This document shows positions 1 to 7,690 of a stretch of 50,858 nucleotides of DNA, in pieces. Each line of letters starts with the position of its first letter. Within the stretch, counting starts at the first letter, position 1. Position numbers and translations under genes: made by a program. Below the pieces are notes generated by a model. It did not search any database and had not been told where the DNA came from. It saw only the letters and a list, made by a program, of their open reading frames with translations. The DNA comes from Pumilibacter intestinalis (GTDB taxonomy: Bacteria; Bacillota; Clostridia; Christensenellales; Pumilibacteraceae): positions 1 to 50,858 of the forward strand of contig NZ_CALPCH010000017.1 in the NCBI RefSeq assembly GCF_943193005.1, read 5' to 3'.

Positions 1-4
1 CCGC

Positions 5-13
5 GGGGGGGGG
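5..13. repeat. G homopolymer (9)
   Basis: Nine consecutive G at the left edge, outside any gene visible here. It is one of four G/C runs of nine or ten in the window; the other three lie within genes. What it belongs to cannot be judged because the window starts here. Confidence 0.6.
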
Positions 14-26
14 CAAGCGTATCCTC

Positions 27-67
27 GTCATTGCGAGGGCATTTATGCCCGTGGCAATCCCCTGCAT
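27..67. repeat. Dispersed palindromic repeat, unit 1
   Basis: The unit begins GTCATTGCGAG and ends GGCAATCCCCTGCAT, an imperfect palindrome with a variable centre. Other copies of the family occur at 2138-2266, 32126-32169, 38550-38811, 42161-42378 and 44552-44590. It sits just past the stop codon of the GH99-like gene ending at 84. Confidence 0.8.
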
Positions 68-83
68 GGTACATGTATGCGAA

Positions 84-2105
84 CTAATAGCCGTAGCTGT
101 AGCGCAGCCTGCCTATGGGTGCGCTGTCGCCGCTTACGTAGTAATCCATAATATCCGAGTAATCGGTTACGTTGTCGGCAACCTTAAACTCGAATTTCAC
201 GCCGTTTGCGCTAAGTCCCAAAGCCGAAAGCGGTACGGTAATAAACATTCGGTTGCCCTCTACCGCAATATCCGCTTCGCCGCTCTTTTGCCAGTTCCAG
301 CCGCCCGTGCTTTTTTCTACGCTCGTTTTGTTGCCGCTCGGAGCACGGTTAATAATGTAGTCGAAACTTTCCCAACTACTTGCCGCCGTGCTGTTTTGCG
401 TTTTTATAAGCACGTTCATCCAGTTTTCGCCGCTCTCGTATTCCGTGATATCGTCAACGGTTTTTACGAGGATATACAGGTTGTCGTCGTCGTGCGCTAT
501 GCGGGTTTCGGCTATATCGTTGCGATTGCTGTTATCGGTATACCACGCGCCCAAAAGGTTTTGCGATTTAGACGACGGGCGAATATCGAAGCCGTAAAAG
601 TCGCGCTCTATGGCGTCGCCCGTGAAATCTTTATACACGGTTTTCACGCTTGCGAAATCCGCCGCCGAGTTTACCGTCTTTTTATTCCACTTGTAGTCCG
701 ACTTTGCTTCGCCGTACTTATACTTGCGCACGTTGCGCACGAGTTGCAAATAGAAATTGTCCTGATAATGGTCTTTGTCCGGCTCCATATCGCGCGAGAA
801 CTCCGCGCTGAAATTGTCTACGAACTGCACAAAGTCGTGATTGCCATCCCACATCTTCCAGGCAAGCCACTCGTTCCAGCCCGTAACGGTCACCATTTCC
901 ACGTCTTTGCCCTGCTCCTCGTAGTGCCAAACGCTTTGCCACTGGTCTTCTATGTTCTGCCCTTCTTCCCAGTTTTCCGCCATGCGCTTTTCGCTCTCTA
1001 TATATCCGCGACTGCTACGCATATCGCCGTCGCGCCCCCACTGCGCGTATGCCGAATACGCCGTGAGCGAATCGCCGTGTTGCGCCACGTTTACGTTGAC
1101 CGCCTTGTTTACCGAGTAATATTGGTTGTAGCCCTTGCTCCAGTCCATCCACGGAAAACCGTCTTCCGTGGGAGCTTTGTTTGGCCACTGCGACTCGCGA
1201 ACGTCGAAATACTCTTCCATTTCGGACGAAACGGGCACGAACTGCGCCCCGCCTACCATGTTGGAGCTTTTGTTGCTTGCCGTTGTGCCTATAATAAGCG
1301 GCTTATCGAAGGGCGTGAACCAAATGGAGTCGTATTTGCCGCTCGCGTAGAAATTGTTGTATATCTTATCCACGAGCTTGCCCGACTCGGTGTTGGTGTA
1401 AAACGCCACTTTGGGCACGTCCCAACCCTGTTCGGAGAGCTTTAGTATTGTGTCTAAAAGCACGTAGGTGGGTCTGCCGAGTTGCACGTTTTTGGGGTTT
1501 GACTCGTCTTTGATATAGCTCATGTGCACGTTTTCGGAATAGTCGAAATCGTTGGTGGTATCGAGAAATATAAAGTCCACGTCCGCCATTGCGAGCATTT
1601 CCATATGCCGCGTTATAACCCACTCGTCAGCGGAGTTGTAGTATCCGAAAAGCGGCTCGTTGGTCCAGTGCACGTAGTTGGTGGGGCTTTCCATGCCGTT
1701 GGGATAGCCGAGCTCGGCGTTTTGCGAGCCGGGCACTATCTGACCCATGCTATACTTATAGTCGAGCACCGCTTGCGCGCCCTGCGGCGTGGTTTGCAGT
1801 TTGGTTACGTCGTAAACGCCCGCGCTCGAAAGGTGAGTTCCCATCCACATGAAATAGAACACTCCCACGTAACGGTCGTGGTCGGTCTTTTTTCTGTGCA
1901 TGGGCGTTACGGCTCTGCCCGCACGGTCTACGGTTGCGTAGCTCGCCTTTGTGAAATCGTATTCGTTCAAGCCGCGGCGCACCTCCGTGCCCGTGGGCTC
2001 GGTTGGTTTATCGGGTTTGCTTTCACAGCCCGAAAGGGGCGAAAGCGCCAAACAGCTCCCGAGCAAGAACGCGCCGAGCTTTTTTAAGAATTTGCCTTTA
2101 CTCAT
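84..2105 (-). CDS. GH99/GH71-like secreted glycosidase lipoprotein (paralog A)
   Basis: A 673-residue lipoprotein. The N-terminus is a signal peptide with lipobox LSGC (Cys27). The core (about 80-490) has the GH99-like/WbsX-type pattern: YVGVFYFMWMG near the start, an EPLFGYYNSADEWV segment, a DVDFIFLDTTND strand, and a WNEW motif at about 411-414 whose Glu is the likely catalytic acid. Residues about 500-673 resemble a CBM9/DOMON-like domain and end in the GDSAPIGRLRYSY tail shared with the paralogs at 17037 and 28931. The start is supported by GGAGGACAACAC before ATG. It follows the importer genes on the same strand after a 176-base spacer holding two repeat units. Endo-acting cleavage of an alpha-linked glycan is the family's usual role; the substrate here is inferred, not known. 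Confidence 0.75.
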   Translation of the reverse strand: MSKGKFLKKLGAFLLGSCLALSPLSGCESKPDKPTEPTGTEVRRGLNEYDFTKASYATVDRAGRAVTPMHRKKTDHDRYVGVFYFMWMGTHLSSAGVYDVTKLQTTPQGAQAVLDYKYSMGQIVPGSQNAELGYPNGMESPTNYVHWTNEPLFGYYNSADEWVITRHMEMLAMADVDFIFLDTTNDFDYSENVHMSYIKDESNPKNVQLGRPTYVLLDTILKLSEQGWDVPKVAFYTNTESGKLVDKIYNNFYASGKYDSIWFTPFDKPLIIGTTASNKSSNMVGGAQFVPVSSEMEEYFDVRESQWPNKAPTEDGFPWMDWSKGYNQYYSVNKAVNVNVAQHGDSLTAYSAYAQWGRDGDMRSSRGYIESEKRMAENWEEGQNIEDQWQSVWHYEEQGKDVEMVTVTGWNEWLAWKMWDGNHDFVQFVDNFSAEFSRDMEPDKDHYQDNFYLQLVRNVRKYKYGEAKSDYKWNKKTVNSAADFASVKTVYKDFTGDAIERDFYGFDIRPSSKSQNLLGAWYTDNSNRNDIAETRIAHDDDNLYILVKTVDDITEYESGENWMNVLIKTQNSTAASSWESFDYIINRAPSGNKTSVEKSTGGWNWQKSGEADIAVEGNRMFITVPLSALGLSANGVKFEFKVADNVTDYSDIMDYYVSGDSAPIGRLRYSYGY

Positions 2106-2137
2106 GTGTTGTCCTCCATGTTATCTTTCTTCCGTAT

Positions 2138-2266
2138 GAGATTGCCACGTCGGGCTATGCCCTCCTCGCAATGACAGTTGGCATCGTGTCATTGCGCTCA
2201 GCCGAGCGCGTAGCGCGAACGCCACGAGCGTAGCGAGTATCGAGTTTACGAGCAGCCCAATCTCCT
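2138..2266. repeat. Two dispersed repeat units between permease and GH99-like gene
   Basis: Unit a (2138-2175) runs GAGATTGCC to GCAATGACAG. Unit b (2188-2266) runs GTCATTGCGCTCAGCC to CCCAATCTCCT in the opposite orientation. Unit b is 79 bases long and differs from the copy at 38550-38628 by a single base by my reading. Together they fill most of the gap (2106-2281) between the permease and the GH99-like gene, and could fold or weaken transcription into the last gene. Confidence 0.85.
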
Positions 2267-2281
2267 GCATCGAACCCGTTT

Positions 2282-3142
2282 TTAACCTTTCAGTCCCGCG
2301 GTGGCAATGCCCTCTATAAGATATTTTTGAAAGGCAATAAACAGCGCGGTGGGCACCAACGACATTATGGTTGCCGCGGCGAATATCCATTCGGGGTGCG
2401 CGGAGTTGGTTTCTTTGCCCGTCATGAGATAGAGCGCGTAAGCAAGAGTAATGGGCGCGTCGGTGCGGTTATTGAACATAGACGGAGTGAGATAGTCGCC
2501 CCAAATGCCCATAAATCCGCCAACCGCCATGTAAATTATGATAGACTTGCACAGCGGGGCGCATATCTTGAAACAGCGTATAAAGGCGTTCGCGCCGTCG
2601 AGCTTTGCGCTCTCTTCCATTTCTTTGGGCACGCTCAACAAAAACTGTCTCATCAAAAACACGTTCATAGCGCCCGAGAAAAACAAGCCGGGCAAAAACA
2701 GCGGAAAGAGCGTGTTGGTAAGCCCTATGTTGTTGTAGAGAACGTAAAGCGGAACTTGCGTAACTATGCCGGGCAACAGCGTTGTGAGCATCATTACCGA
2801 AAACACCGCTTTCTTCCCTATCCACTCCAGCCGCGCAAAGGCGTAAGCCGCCAAAAACGACGAGAGCGGAGTGCTCACCGCAACTATAATTCCCACCAAA
2901 AAGCTGTATAGGAGCGGCATGCCGTAGCCGCCGTCGCGGAACGCAAGCAAGTAGTTCTTAAAGTGCAGTCCGTCCGTCCAGTACGGCATATCGGGAGTGC
3001 GGATATAGGCGTTGCTCATGAGTCCGCGGTTGAGCATGAAGACGTACGGAAAGAGCAGCACCACGGCTATGAGCGCGAGCACCAAGTACATGACCGACTT
3101 GCCCGCTATTCTTTTGGTTTTGTATATCGCGGTATCAGTCAT
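2282..3142 (-). CDS. Carbohydrate ABC transporter permease, MalG-type
   Basis: A 286-residue inner-membrane permease of the CUT1 (MalG/UgpE) type with about six membrane segments; the first is near residues 17-36. The ATPase-contacting EAA loop is visible as EMEESAKLDGANAF at about 175-190, in the position typical of MalG-like proteins. It overlaps the end of the upstream MalF-type gene by 8 bases, so the two are translationally coupled. It forms the channel with the protein encoded at 3135-4058 and receives sugar from the binding protein at 4055-5453. No ATPase gene is nearby. Confidence 0.9.
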   Translation of the reverse strand: MTDTAIYKTKRIAGKSVMYLVLALIAVVLLFPYVFMLNRGLMSNAYIRTPDMPYWTDGLHFKNYLLAFRDGGYGMPLLYSFLVGIIVAVSTPLSSFLAAYAFARLEWIGKKAVFSVMMLTTLLPGIVTQVPLYVLYNNIGLTNTLFPLFLPGLFFSGAMNVFLMRQFLLSVPKEMEESAKLDGANAFIRCFKICAPLCKSIIIYMAVGGFMGIWGDYLTPSMFNNRTDAPITLAYALYLMTGKETNSAHPEWIFAAATIMSLVPTALFIAFQKYLIEGIATAGLKG

Positions 3143-4058
3143 CGTATTGCACCCACTTATTGGTTTTGAAAAGCACGGCGGTGCACAGTCCCATTACGAG
3201 CACGAGCACCCAGGCGAGCGCACAGGCGTAGCCCATGTTGTAGCGGCGGAACGCTTCCTGATAAATCTTGAGTCCGTACATATAAGTCGCGTTCTCGTTG
3301 CCCAAGCCGCCGTTGGGCGCAAACGTGAGAGTGCCGTTGAACTGCAAAGTTACTATAAACGTGGTTATCACGTTGTAGAATATCATGGGGGTAGACATGG
3401 GAAGCGTAATGGAAAAGAATTTGCGGAACTTTTTCGCGCCGTCTATTTCCGCCGCTTCGTAAAGCTCTTTGGGTATGTTCTTAAACTGCGCAAGCCAAAT
3501 TATAGTGCCGCCGCCCAAGCTCCACAGGTTCATAAACACTATGGAGAGTATAGCCGTAAGATTTTCGGCGTAGAAAAATTCTCGCGCGGGCAGTCCCATG
3601 CTCTCGAGCATGCGGTTGAAAAGACCCTGCGCGTCGGCGTTGTAACGCATGAGATAGCTCCACACCGTGCCGCCCACTATTGCGGGCATAACGCAGGGCA
3701 GATAGTAAATCACGCGAAACGCCTTAATTCCCGCAAGTTTGGAGTTGAGCAAAAGCGCGAGCATATACGACCCCGCTATAACCACGGGGATATTCACCGC
3801 CGCAAAAAACAGCGTGTTTGTCACCACCTTAGCCATTTGCTTGTCGGTGAATACTTTGGCGTAGTTTCCGAGCGCGACAAAGTCGAATTTGGAAATAACG
3901 TCGTAGTCGTAAAAGCTGTAGTAAAAAGATTGCACTATGGGCAATACGGTGAACATGCTTATGCCGAACACCATGGGTATTATAAACACCCACCCCGTTA
4001 CGCTCCCTTTTATGCGCTTTTTTATAAGCGCGCCTTTGCTTTTGTTTAAGGCTATCAT
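3135..4058 (-). CDS. Carbohydrate ABC transporter permease, MalF/UgpA-type
   Basis: A 307-residue CUT1 permease. The chosen ATG (4056-4058) overlaps the binding protein's TGA in an ATGA arrangement; a longer in-frame extension upstream lies inside the binding-protein gene and is unlikely. The N-terminal segment GWVFIIPMVFGISMF is the first membrane helix of UgpA-like proteins, and the EAA loop reads ELYEAAEIDGAKKFRKFF. It pairs with the MalG-type permease encoded just downstream. Confidence 0.9.
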   Translation of the reverse strand: MIALNKSKGALIKKRIKGSVTGWVFIIPMVFGISMFTVLPIVQSFYYSFYDYDVISKFDFVALGNYAKVFTDKQMAKVVTNTLFFAAVNIPVVIAGSYMLALLLNSKLAGIKAFRVIYYLPCVMPAIVGGTVWSYLMRYNADAQGLFNRMLESMGLPAREFFYAENLTAILSIVFMNLWSLGGGTIIWLAQFKNIPKELYEAAEIDGAKKFRKFFSITLPMSTPMIFYNVITTFIVTLQFNGTLTFAPNGGLGNENATYMYGLKIYQEAFRRYNMGYACALAWVLVLVMGLCTAVLFKTNKWVQYDD

Positions 4059-5453
4059 TGAGCGATTGCCTCTTCTATTCTCTCCACAAACCGCTTTACG
4101 CACATATCAACCGATATGCTTGTGCTGTCGCACACGTCTTTCATGAAAGACTGCACCGAAGTTAAAAGCTCGTTTGCGCAACTCGGCTCTTTAGCCATGA
4201 AGAAATTCGTAGCCACTTTCTTGTCGCCGTGCACAAGCCAGGCGTCGAGATTGAGGTCTTGGAAACCTTTGGACCACTGCTTTTCTTCGGCAAGGTCCAC
4301 GCGAATGGAAGGAGTGGCGAGTCCGCCGTTGATGAGAGTCATCTGCCCTTCCTGCGAAATCATGTAATGGAGGAACGCCCACGCCAAATCGCGCTTTACG
4401 CCCTCGGCGGTGGCGCTTATGCCGCAGCCCACAAATCCGCAACCGATTTTGGGATTTTCGCCTATGAGCGGGAAAGGAAGCGCGTCGAAATTATCGGCTA
4501 TAAGCGAGTTAACCGCCATGTTTGCCGGTCCCGCCGACGAGAACACGAACGCCGAGTTTCCGCCGCCGAAAAGCGACGCTTCGGTGCGCGACATCACTCT
4601 GCCTTCCGCTCTCAAAGCGCGGATATCGTTTGCGAGTTTTTTGGTTTCTTCGGAGTCCACCGCGATATTGCCGTTTTCGTCGAAAACTTCCACGCCGTAA
4701 GAAAGCATCATTGCGTTATAAACCGCTTCCCAACTCAGCTCCGCCTCGAGCGCGTAGCTCGATTTGAACTTAGACGCCTGCCCCGCGGGGCTTTGTATCC
4801 AGGCGGCAACCTCGCGGCTTACCGAAATGCAGTCGTCCCAAGTCCAGTCGTTGGTGAGCCGTTCGTCGGTTTCGAAATCTATTCCCGCCGCCGCCAAAAG
4901 CTCGGTGTTTACGAACGTAACCACCGAATCCATGGAGCGCGGCACTATATATCTGCGCCCGTCGTAGGTGCTCATATCGAAGAACGACTTGTAATAGTCG
5001 GCTTCGAGGTCCAGTCTTTTATCGTCTGAGCACGCGCCGGCTACGGTGTAATACGGTTCTAAGTTGATAACCGCTTTTTTGCTTATAAGATAGTAGTAGT
5101 ACGCCGTGTTCGTCCAGAACAAATCGGGCACGTTGCCCGAGGCTATCGCGCTGTTTACCGAGGTTACGTACTGCTCGTCCGACACCGTGCGTTCGTCGAA
5201 CTCTATGGTTACGTTGGGGTATATCTCCTTAAAGCCGTTGCGGAGAGCTTCCATATATTTCTTTTCGGCTTCGAGATTGCTCGGTACCATTATGCGCAGA
5301 GTTTCGGTTATGTTTTTGTCTAAATACAGGTTAACTTCGTACTCGAGAGGTACGTCTTTATTCAAAAGATGAGGATTGCACCCCCCCCCCGAACGCCACG
5401 CACAGCACGAGCGTGAGCGCGAGAGCCAACGTTGCCGTAAATTTCTTTTTCAT
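4055..5453 (-). CDS. Extracellular sugar-binding lipoprotein, reading frame broken at a G10 run
   Basis: The long open part (about 435 residues) is a family 1 solute-binding protein of a CUT1 importer: NKDVPLEYEVNLYL near the start, a cluster I-type binding fold, and TNDWTWDD, as in many sugar-binding proteins. The true start is probably ATG at 5451-5453, preceded by AAGGAG and followed by a signal peptide (MKKKFTATLALALTLVLCVA). That frame runs into ten G (coding strand, 5381-5390) and then hits a stop; with nine G it would join the long frame just before a TGC, giving the lipobox cysteine. So the gene is either switched off by slipped-strand variation or misassembled at a homopolymer. It starts 13 bases after the SGNH stop and overlaps the MalF-type gene. 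Confidence 0.8.
5381..5390 (-). repeat. G homopolymer (10) in a signal peptide
   Basis: Ten G on the coding strand, in the region encoding the lipobox of the sugar-binding protein. Ten puts signal peptide and mature domain in different frames; nine would join them. Confidence 0.9.
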
Positions 5454-5466
5454 GGTTTATTTCTCC

Positions 5467-6741
5467 TTATAAGTTTTCGAAATCGAGCATTGCGCTCAAT
5501 ATGTTCATTGCATATACGCGGTGTATGAAATCGTTGGGGTGATTTACGTTATTTCCCGCTATCTCGTAATAGTTTTTGGTTTCGAGCATCTTTTTGCAGG
5601 GCTCGTACATGCTCACGTGCGCCACGTCGAAATACTCGGTTTCTTGCACTATGGCTTTTTGAGCATCTATCATGAGCCGAATGTTAGCTCCGGGCTGGCT
5701 TTTTTCATGCGAGGGAAAGGGCGCGACGAGCAGTATTTGGCACTCCGAGTTAGCCGCCTTTGCCGTTTGTATCACCGTTTCGAGATTGTGCCTGTACGCC
5801 TTGCCCGCAAGGTTGTTGCCGCTGTCGTTGGTGCCGAACGCGAGTATGAGCAGGTCGGGCGCAAGGTTTTGAAGTTTGGGCAACTGCTTGCCGAGTTCGG
5901 GGTCAACGGCTTCGTCCGCCGCCCACGACGAGTCTTTGCCGCCCACCGACATGTTGGTGAATTCCACCTCAAGCCCGCCGAAATGCTCGAGCCCGTATGC
6001 CACGAGTTTGGCGTAGGGCGGACTTTTGGGCGCGTGGTTCCATATTTCGCTCGACGAGTGCCCCTCGGAGATACTGTCGCCGAACACTGCCATTTTGAGC
6101 TTTTTGTCCTCGGGGTCGTCGCTCTTTATCTTTTGCTCCAGCCCGTAAAGCTCGCCGCTATACTTTGCGAAAACGCTCTTGTCTGCGTCCGCGTTATCGT
6201 AAACGTAGGTTACGTGAATGTAATTTTGCCATATGAGCGCCGACTCGGTATACATAACGCCGCCGCCTGCCCACGCCCAGCCGCTGCCCGCGTTTCCGAA
6301 CGGATACTGCTCGGGAATGTTTTCCCCTCTGCTCCACTCGTCTTTGAATACGGGTATAGAACTGCCCTCGGGCAGGGTAATTACGTTGCCGTTTATTTCG
6401 TAGTCCACGCCCTCGACGTATTCCCTCTCGAGAGTCCAGTCGCGCACCGAAATAACGCGGGTGGGCTCGTAAAGCAACTTGCCCTGCGTCACCCCGTCTT
6501 TTTCCACAATCATGAGTTGTTCGTTGCGCATCACGTTAGACTGCCAAAACGGAATTATTCGCTCTTCTTCGGAGTAGCCGTATTCGAGCGTATCGGCGTT
6601 CTCCACGTAAAACGGCGGCTTTTCGTCGCCCGTGGCGGGCGGAGGAGTCACGGGGGTTGCGGGCTTTTTTTCGCACCCCGCGCACAAACACGCCGCCATT
6701 GCCAACACCGCAGAAAGAATTGCGGCAAAAATCTTCTTCAT
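5467..6741 (-). CDS. SGNH/GDSL-family hydrolase lipoprotein
   Basis: A 424-residue lipoprotein (lipobox CAGC, Cys23). An N-terminal beta-rich region of about 190 residues precedes the SGNH domain, which shows the family blocks: GDSISEG (Ser223), SVGGKDS, FGTNDSGNN, and NHPNDFIH with the DxxH pair Asp404/His407. SGNH lipoproteins beside sugar importers are commonly carbohydrate esterases, so it probably removes acyl groups from the target glycan at the cell surface. The start was set at MKKIF because GGAGGG lies just before it; an upstream in-frame ATG (6781-6783) would overlap the -10 box. It is the first gene of the unit running to 84, with the binding protein 13 bases downstream. Confidence 0.85.
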   Translation of the reverse strand: MKKIFAAILSAVLAMAACLCAGCEKKPATPVTPPPATGDEKPPFYVENADTLEYGYSEEERIIPFWQSNVMRNEQLMIVEKDGVTQGKLLYEPTRVISVRDWTLEREYVEGVDYEINGNVITLPEGSSIPVFKDEWSRGENIPEQYPFGNAGSGWAWAGGGVMYTESALIWQNYIHVTYVYDNADADKSVFAKYSGELYGLEQKIKSDDPEDKKLKMAVFGDSISEGHSSSEIWNHAPKSPPYAKLVAYGLEHFGGLEVEFTNMSVGGKDSSWAADEAVDPELGKQLPKLQNLAPDLLILAFGTNDSGNNLAGKAYRHNLETVIQTAKAANSECQILLVAPFPSHEKSQPGANIRLMIDAQKAIVQETEYFDVAHVSMYEPCKKMLETKNYYEIAGNNVNHPNDFIHRVYAMNILSAMLDFENL

Positions 6742-6771
6742 TTTGCCCTCCGTTTGGTTATGGATATACTT

Positions 6772-6800
6772 ATTATAAATCATTTTTTAATGTATTACCA
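6772..6800 (-). promoter_or_regulatory. Promoter of the SGNH-importer unit
   Basis: On the minus strand the -10 is TATAAT (6777-6772). At 17 bases the -35 would be TGGTAA, a poor match to consensus. A perfect -10 with a weak -35 beside an upstream operator suggests dependence on an activator. Confidence 0.6.
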
Positions 6801-6836
6801 TAGAAAAACCGTATATAAAATTGTAAAAATCCTACT
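6798..6836 (-). promoter_or_regulatory. Two-half-site operator, copy 1 (candidate AraC site)
   Basis: Read on the minus strand there is GGATTTTTACAATTT, then about 22 bases from its start GGTTTTTCTATGGT. The second half touches the -35. A close copy lies at 9646-9684, with the same 24-base distance from ATGG through to the -10. It is located between the divergent SGNH and AraC genes. Two direct half-sites about two helical turns apart are typical of AraC-family binding. Confidence 0.6.
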
Positions 6837-6852
6837 TTTACGCCGCCGAAAT

Positions 6853-6882
6853 TTGACAAAACAGACGGCACGGGTGTACAAT
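6853..6882 (+). promoter_or_regulatory. Promoter of the AraC-type gene at 6902
   Basis: TTGACA (6853-6858), an 18-base spacer and TACAAT (6877-6882). The expected start of transcription is about 20 bases before the ATG. The -35 is perfect, consistent with steady expression. Confidence 0.75.
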
Positions 6883-6901
6883 AATCTCACGGGAGAAAAT
6901 C

Positions 6902-7687
6902 ATGTTGAATTTTTATAATTTCTTTCAGTCGGCAAAACTCGACATACAAAAAGCCGCCTATCTCGATATAGGCAAAGAGTGGAAAAGCATGGTGAACGAT
7001 TTTAAGCACGTGCGCCTGTACTATATCCGCTCGGGTTGCGCAGAACTTACGCTCACGAATAAAACCGTTACGCTCGAAGAAGGTTACTTGTATTTCATTC
7101 CCGCGTTTTCCATTTTGGAAGGAAATTGCAAAAATCACATGGGACATTATTTCGTGCACATTATCCCCGATATTCTCACCGAACACTTTTTCAAGATACT
7201 TCCGCTCAAAAGCAAGTGCTTTTTGGAACGCGATATCGCCGACTATTTGTTTCTCACCATAATAAAAAACAACGAGCAAAACTCGTTGCATTCGCGCCAG
7301 GCAACCGACAGCGCGTTAAAACTGCTGTTTTCTTACTTTTTCGAGGGCATCAACATCGAGGAAAACGACGTGGGGAAATTTGCCGACGTATTCGAATACA
7401 TCGACACCCACATAGGCGAAAAGATATATATCAAAGACCTTTCCGCACTCGTTTACCTCGACGACGCCTACTTTTCCAACCTGTTCAAAAAGACTTTCGG
7501 CATTTCGCTCCAACAGCACATACTCTTAAAGCGCGTAGACCGAGCCAAAGAATTGCTTGCCACCAACGCCACAATATCCGAGATATCCAACCAACTCGGC
7601 TTTTTCGACGCCGCTTCGTTCAGCAACTTTTTCAAAAAGCAAACCACCATGTCGCCCAAAACTTTCCGCAAACATTTATTCGAGTAA
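6902..7687 (+). CDS. AraC-family transcriptional regulator
   Basis: A 261-residue regulator. Residues about 1-150 look like a ligand-sensing cupin-type domain (LYYIRSGCAELTL, then LYFIPAFS). Residues about 160-261 hold the double helix-turn-helix: YIKDLSALVYLDDAYFSNLF and then ISEISNQLGFFDAASFSNFF, ending in the conserved MSPKTFRK. The start has a GGGAG ribosome site. It is divergent from the SGNH unit and convergent with the GH36 gene, from which it is separated by only 3 bases. A shared operator before both neighbours makes it the likely activator of both, probably in response to an imported sugar. Confidence 0.92.
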   Translation: MLNFYNFFQSAKLDIQKAAYLDIGKEWKSMVNDFKHVRLYYIRSGCAELTLTNKTVTLEEGYLYFIPAFSILEGNCKNHMGHYFVHIIPDILTEHFFKILPLKSKCFLERDIADYLFLTIIKNNEQNSLHSRQATDSALKLLFSYFFEGINIEENDVGKFADVFEYIDTHIGEKIYIKDLSALVYLDDAYFSNLFKKTFGISLQQHILLKRVDRAKELLATNATISEISNQLGFFDAASFSNFFKKQTTMSPKTFRKHLFE

Positions 7688-7690
7688 ACT

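Noticed and set aside
45-1445. Long open frame of 466 codons on the plus strand opposite the GH99-like gene
   Set aside because: It is antisense to a well-supported gene with motifs and a ribosome site. Many similar long plus-strand frames shadow minus-strand genes here because of codon bias.
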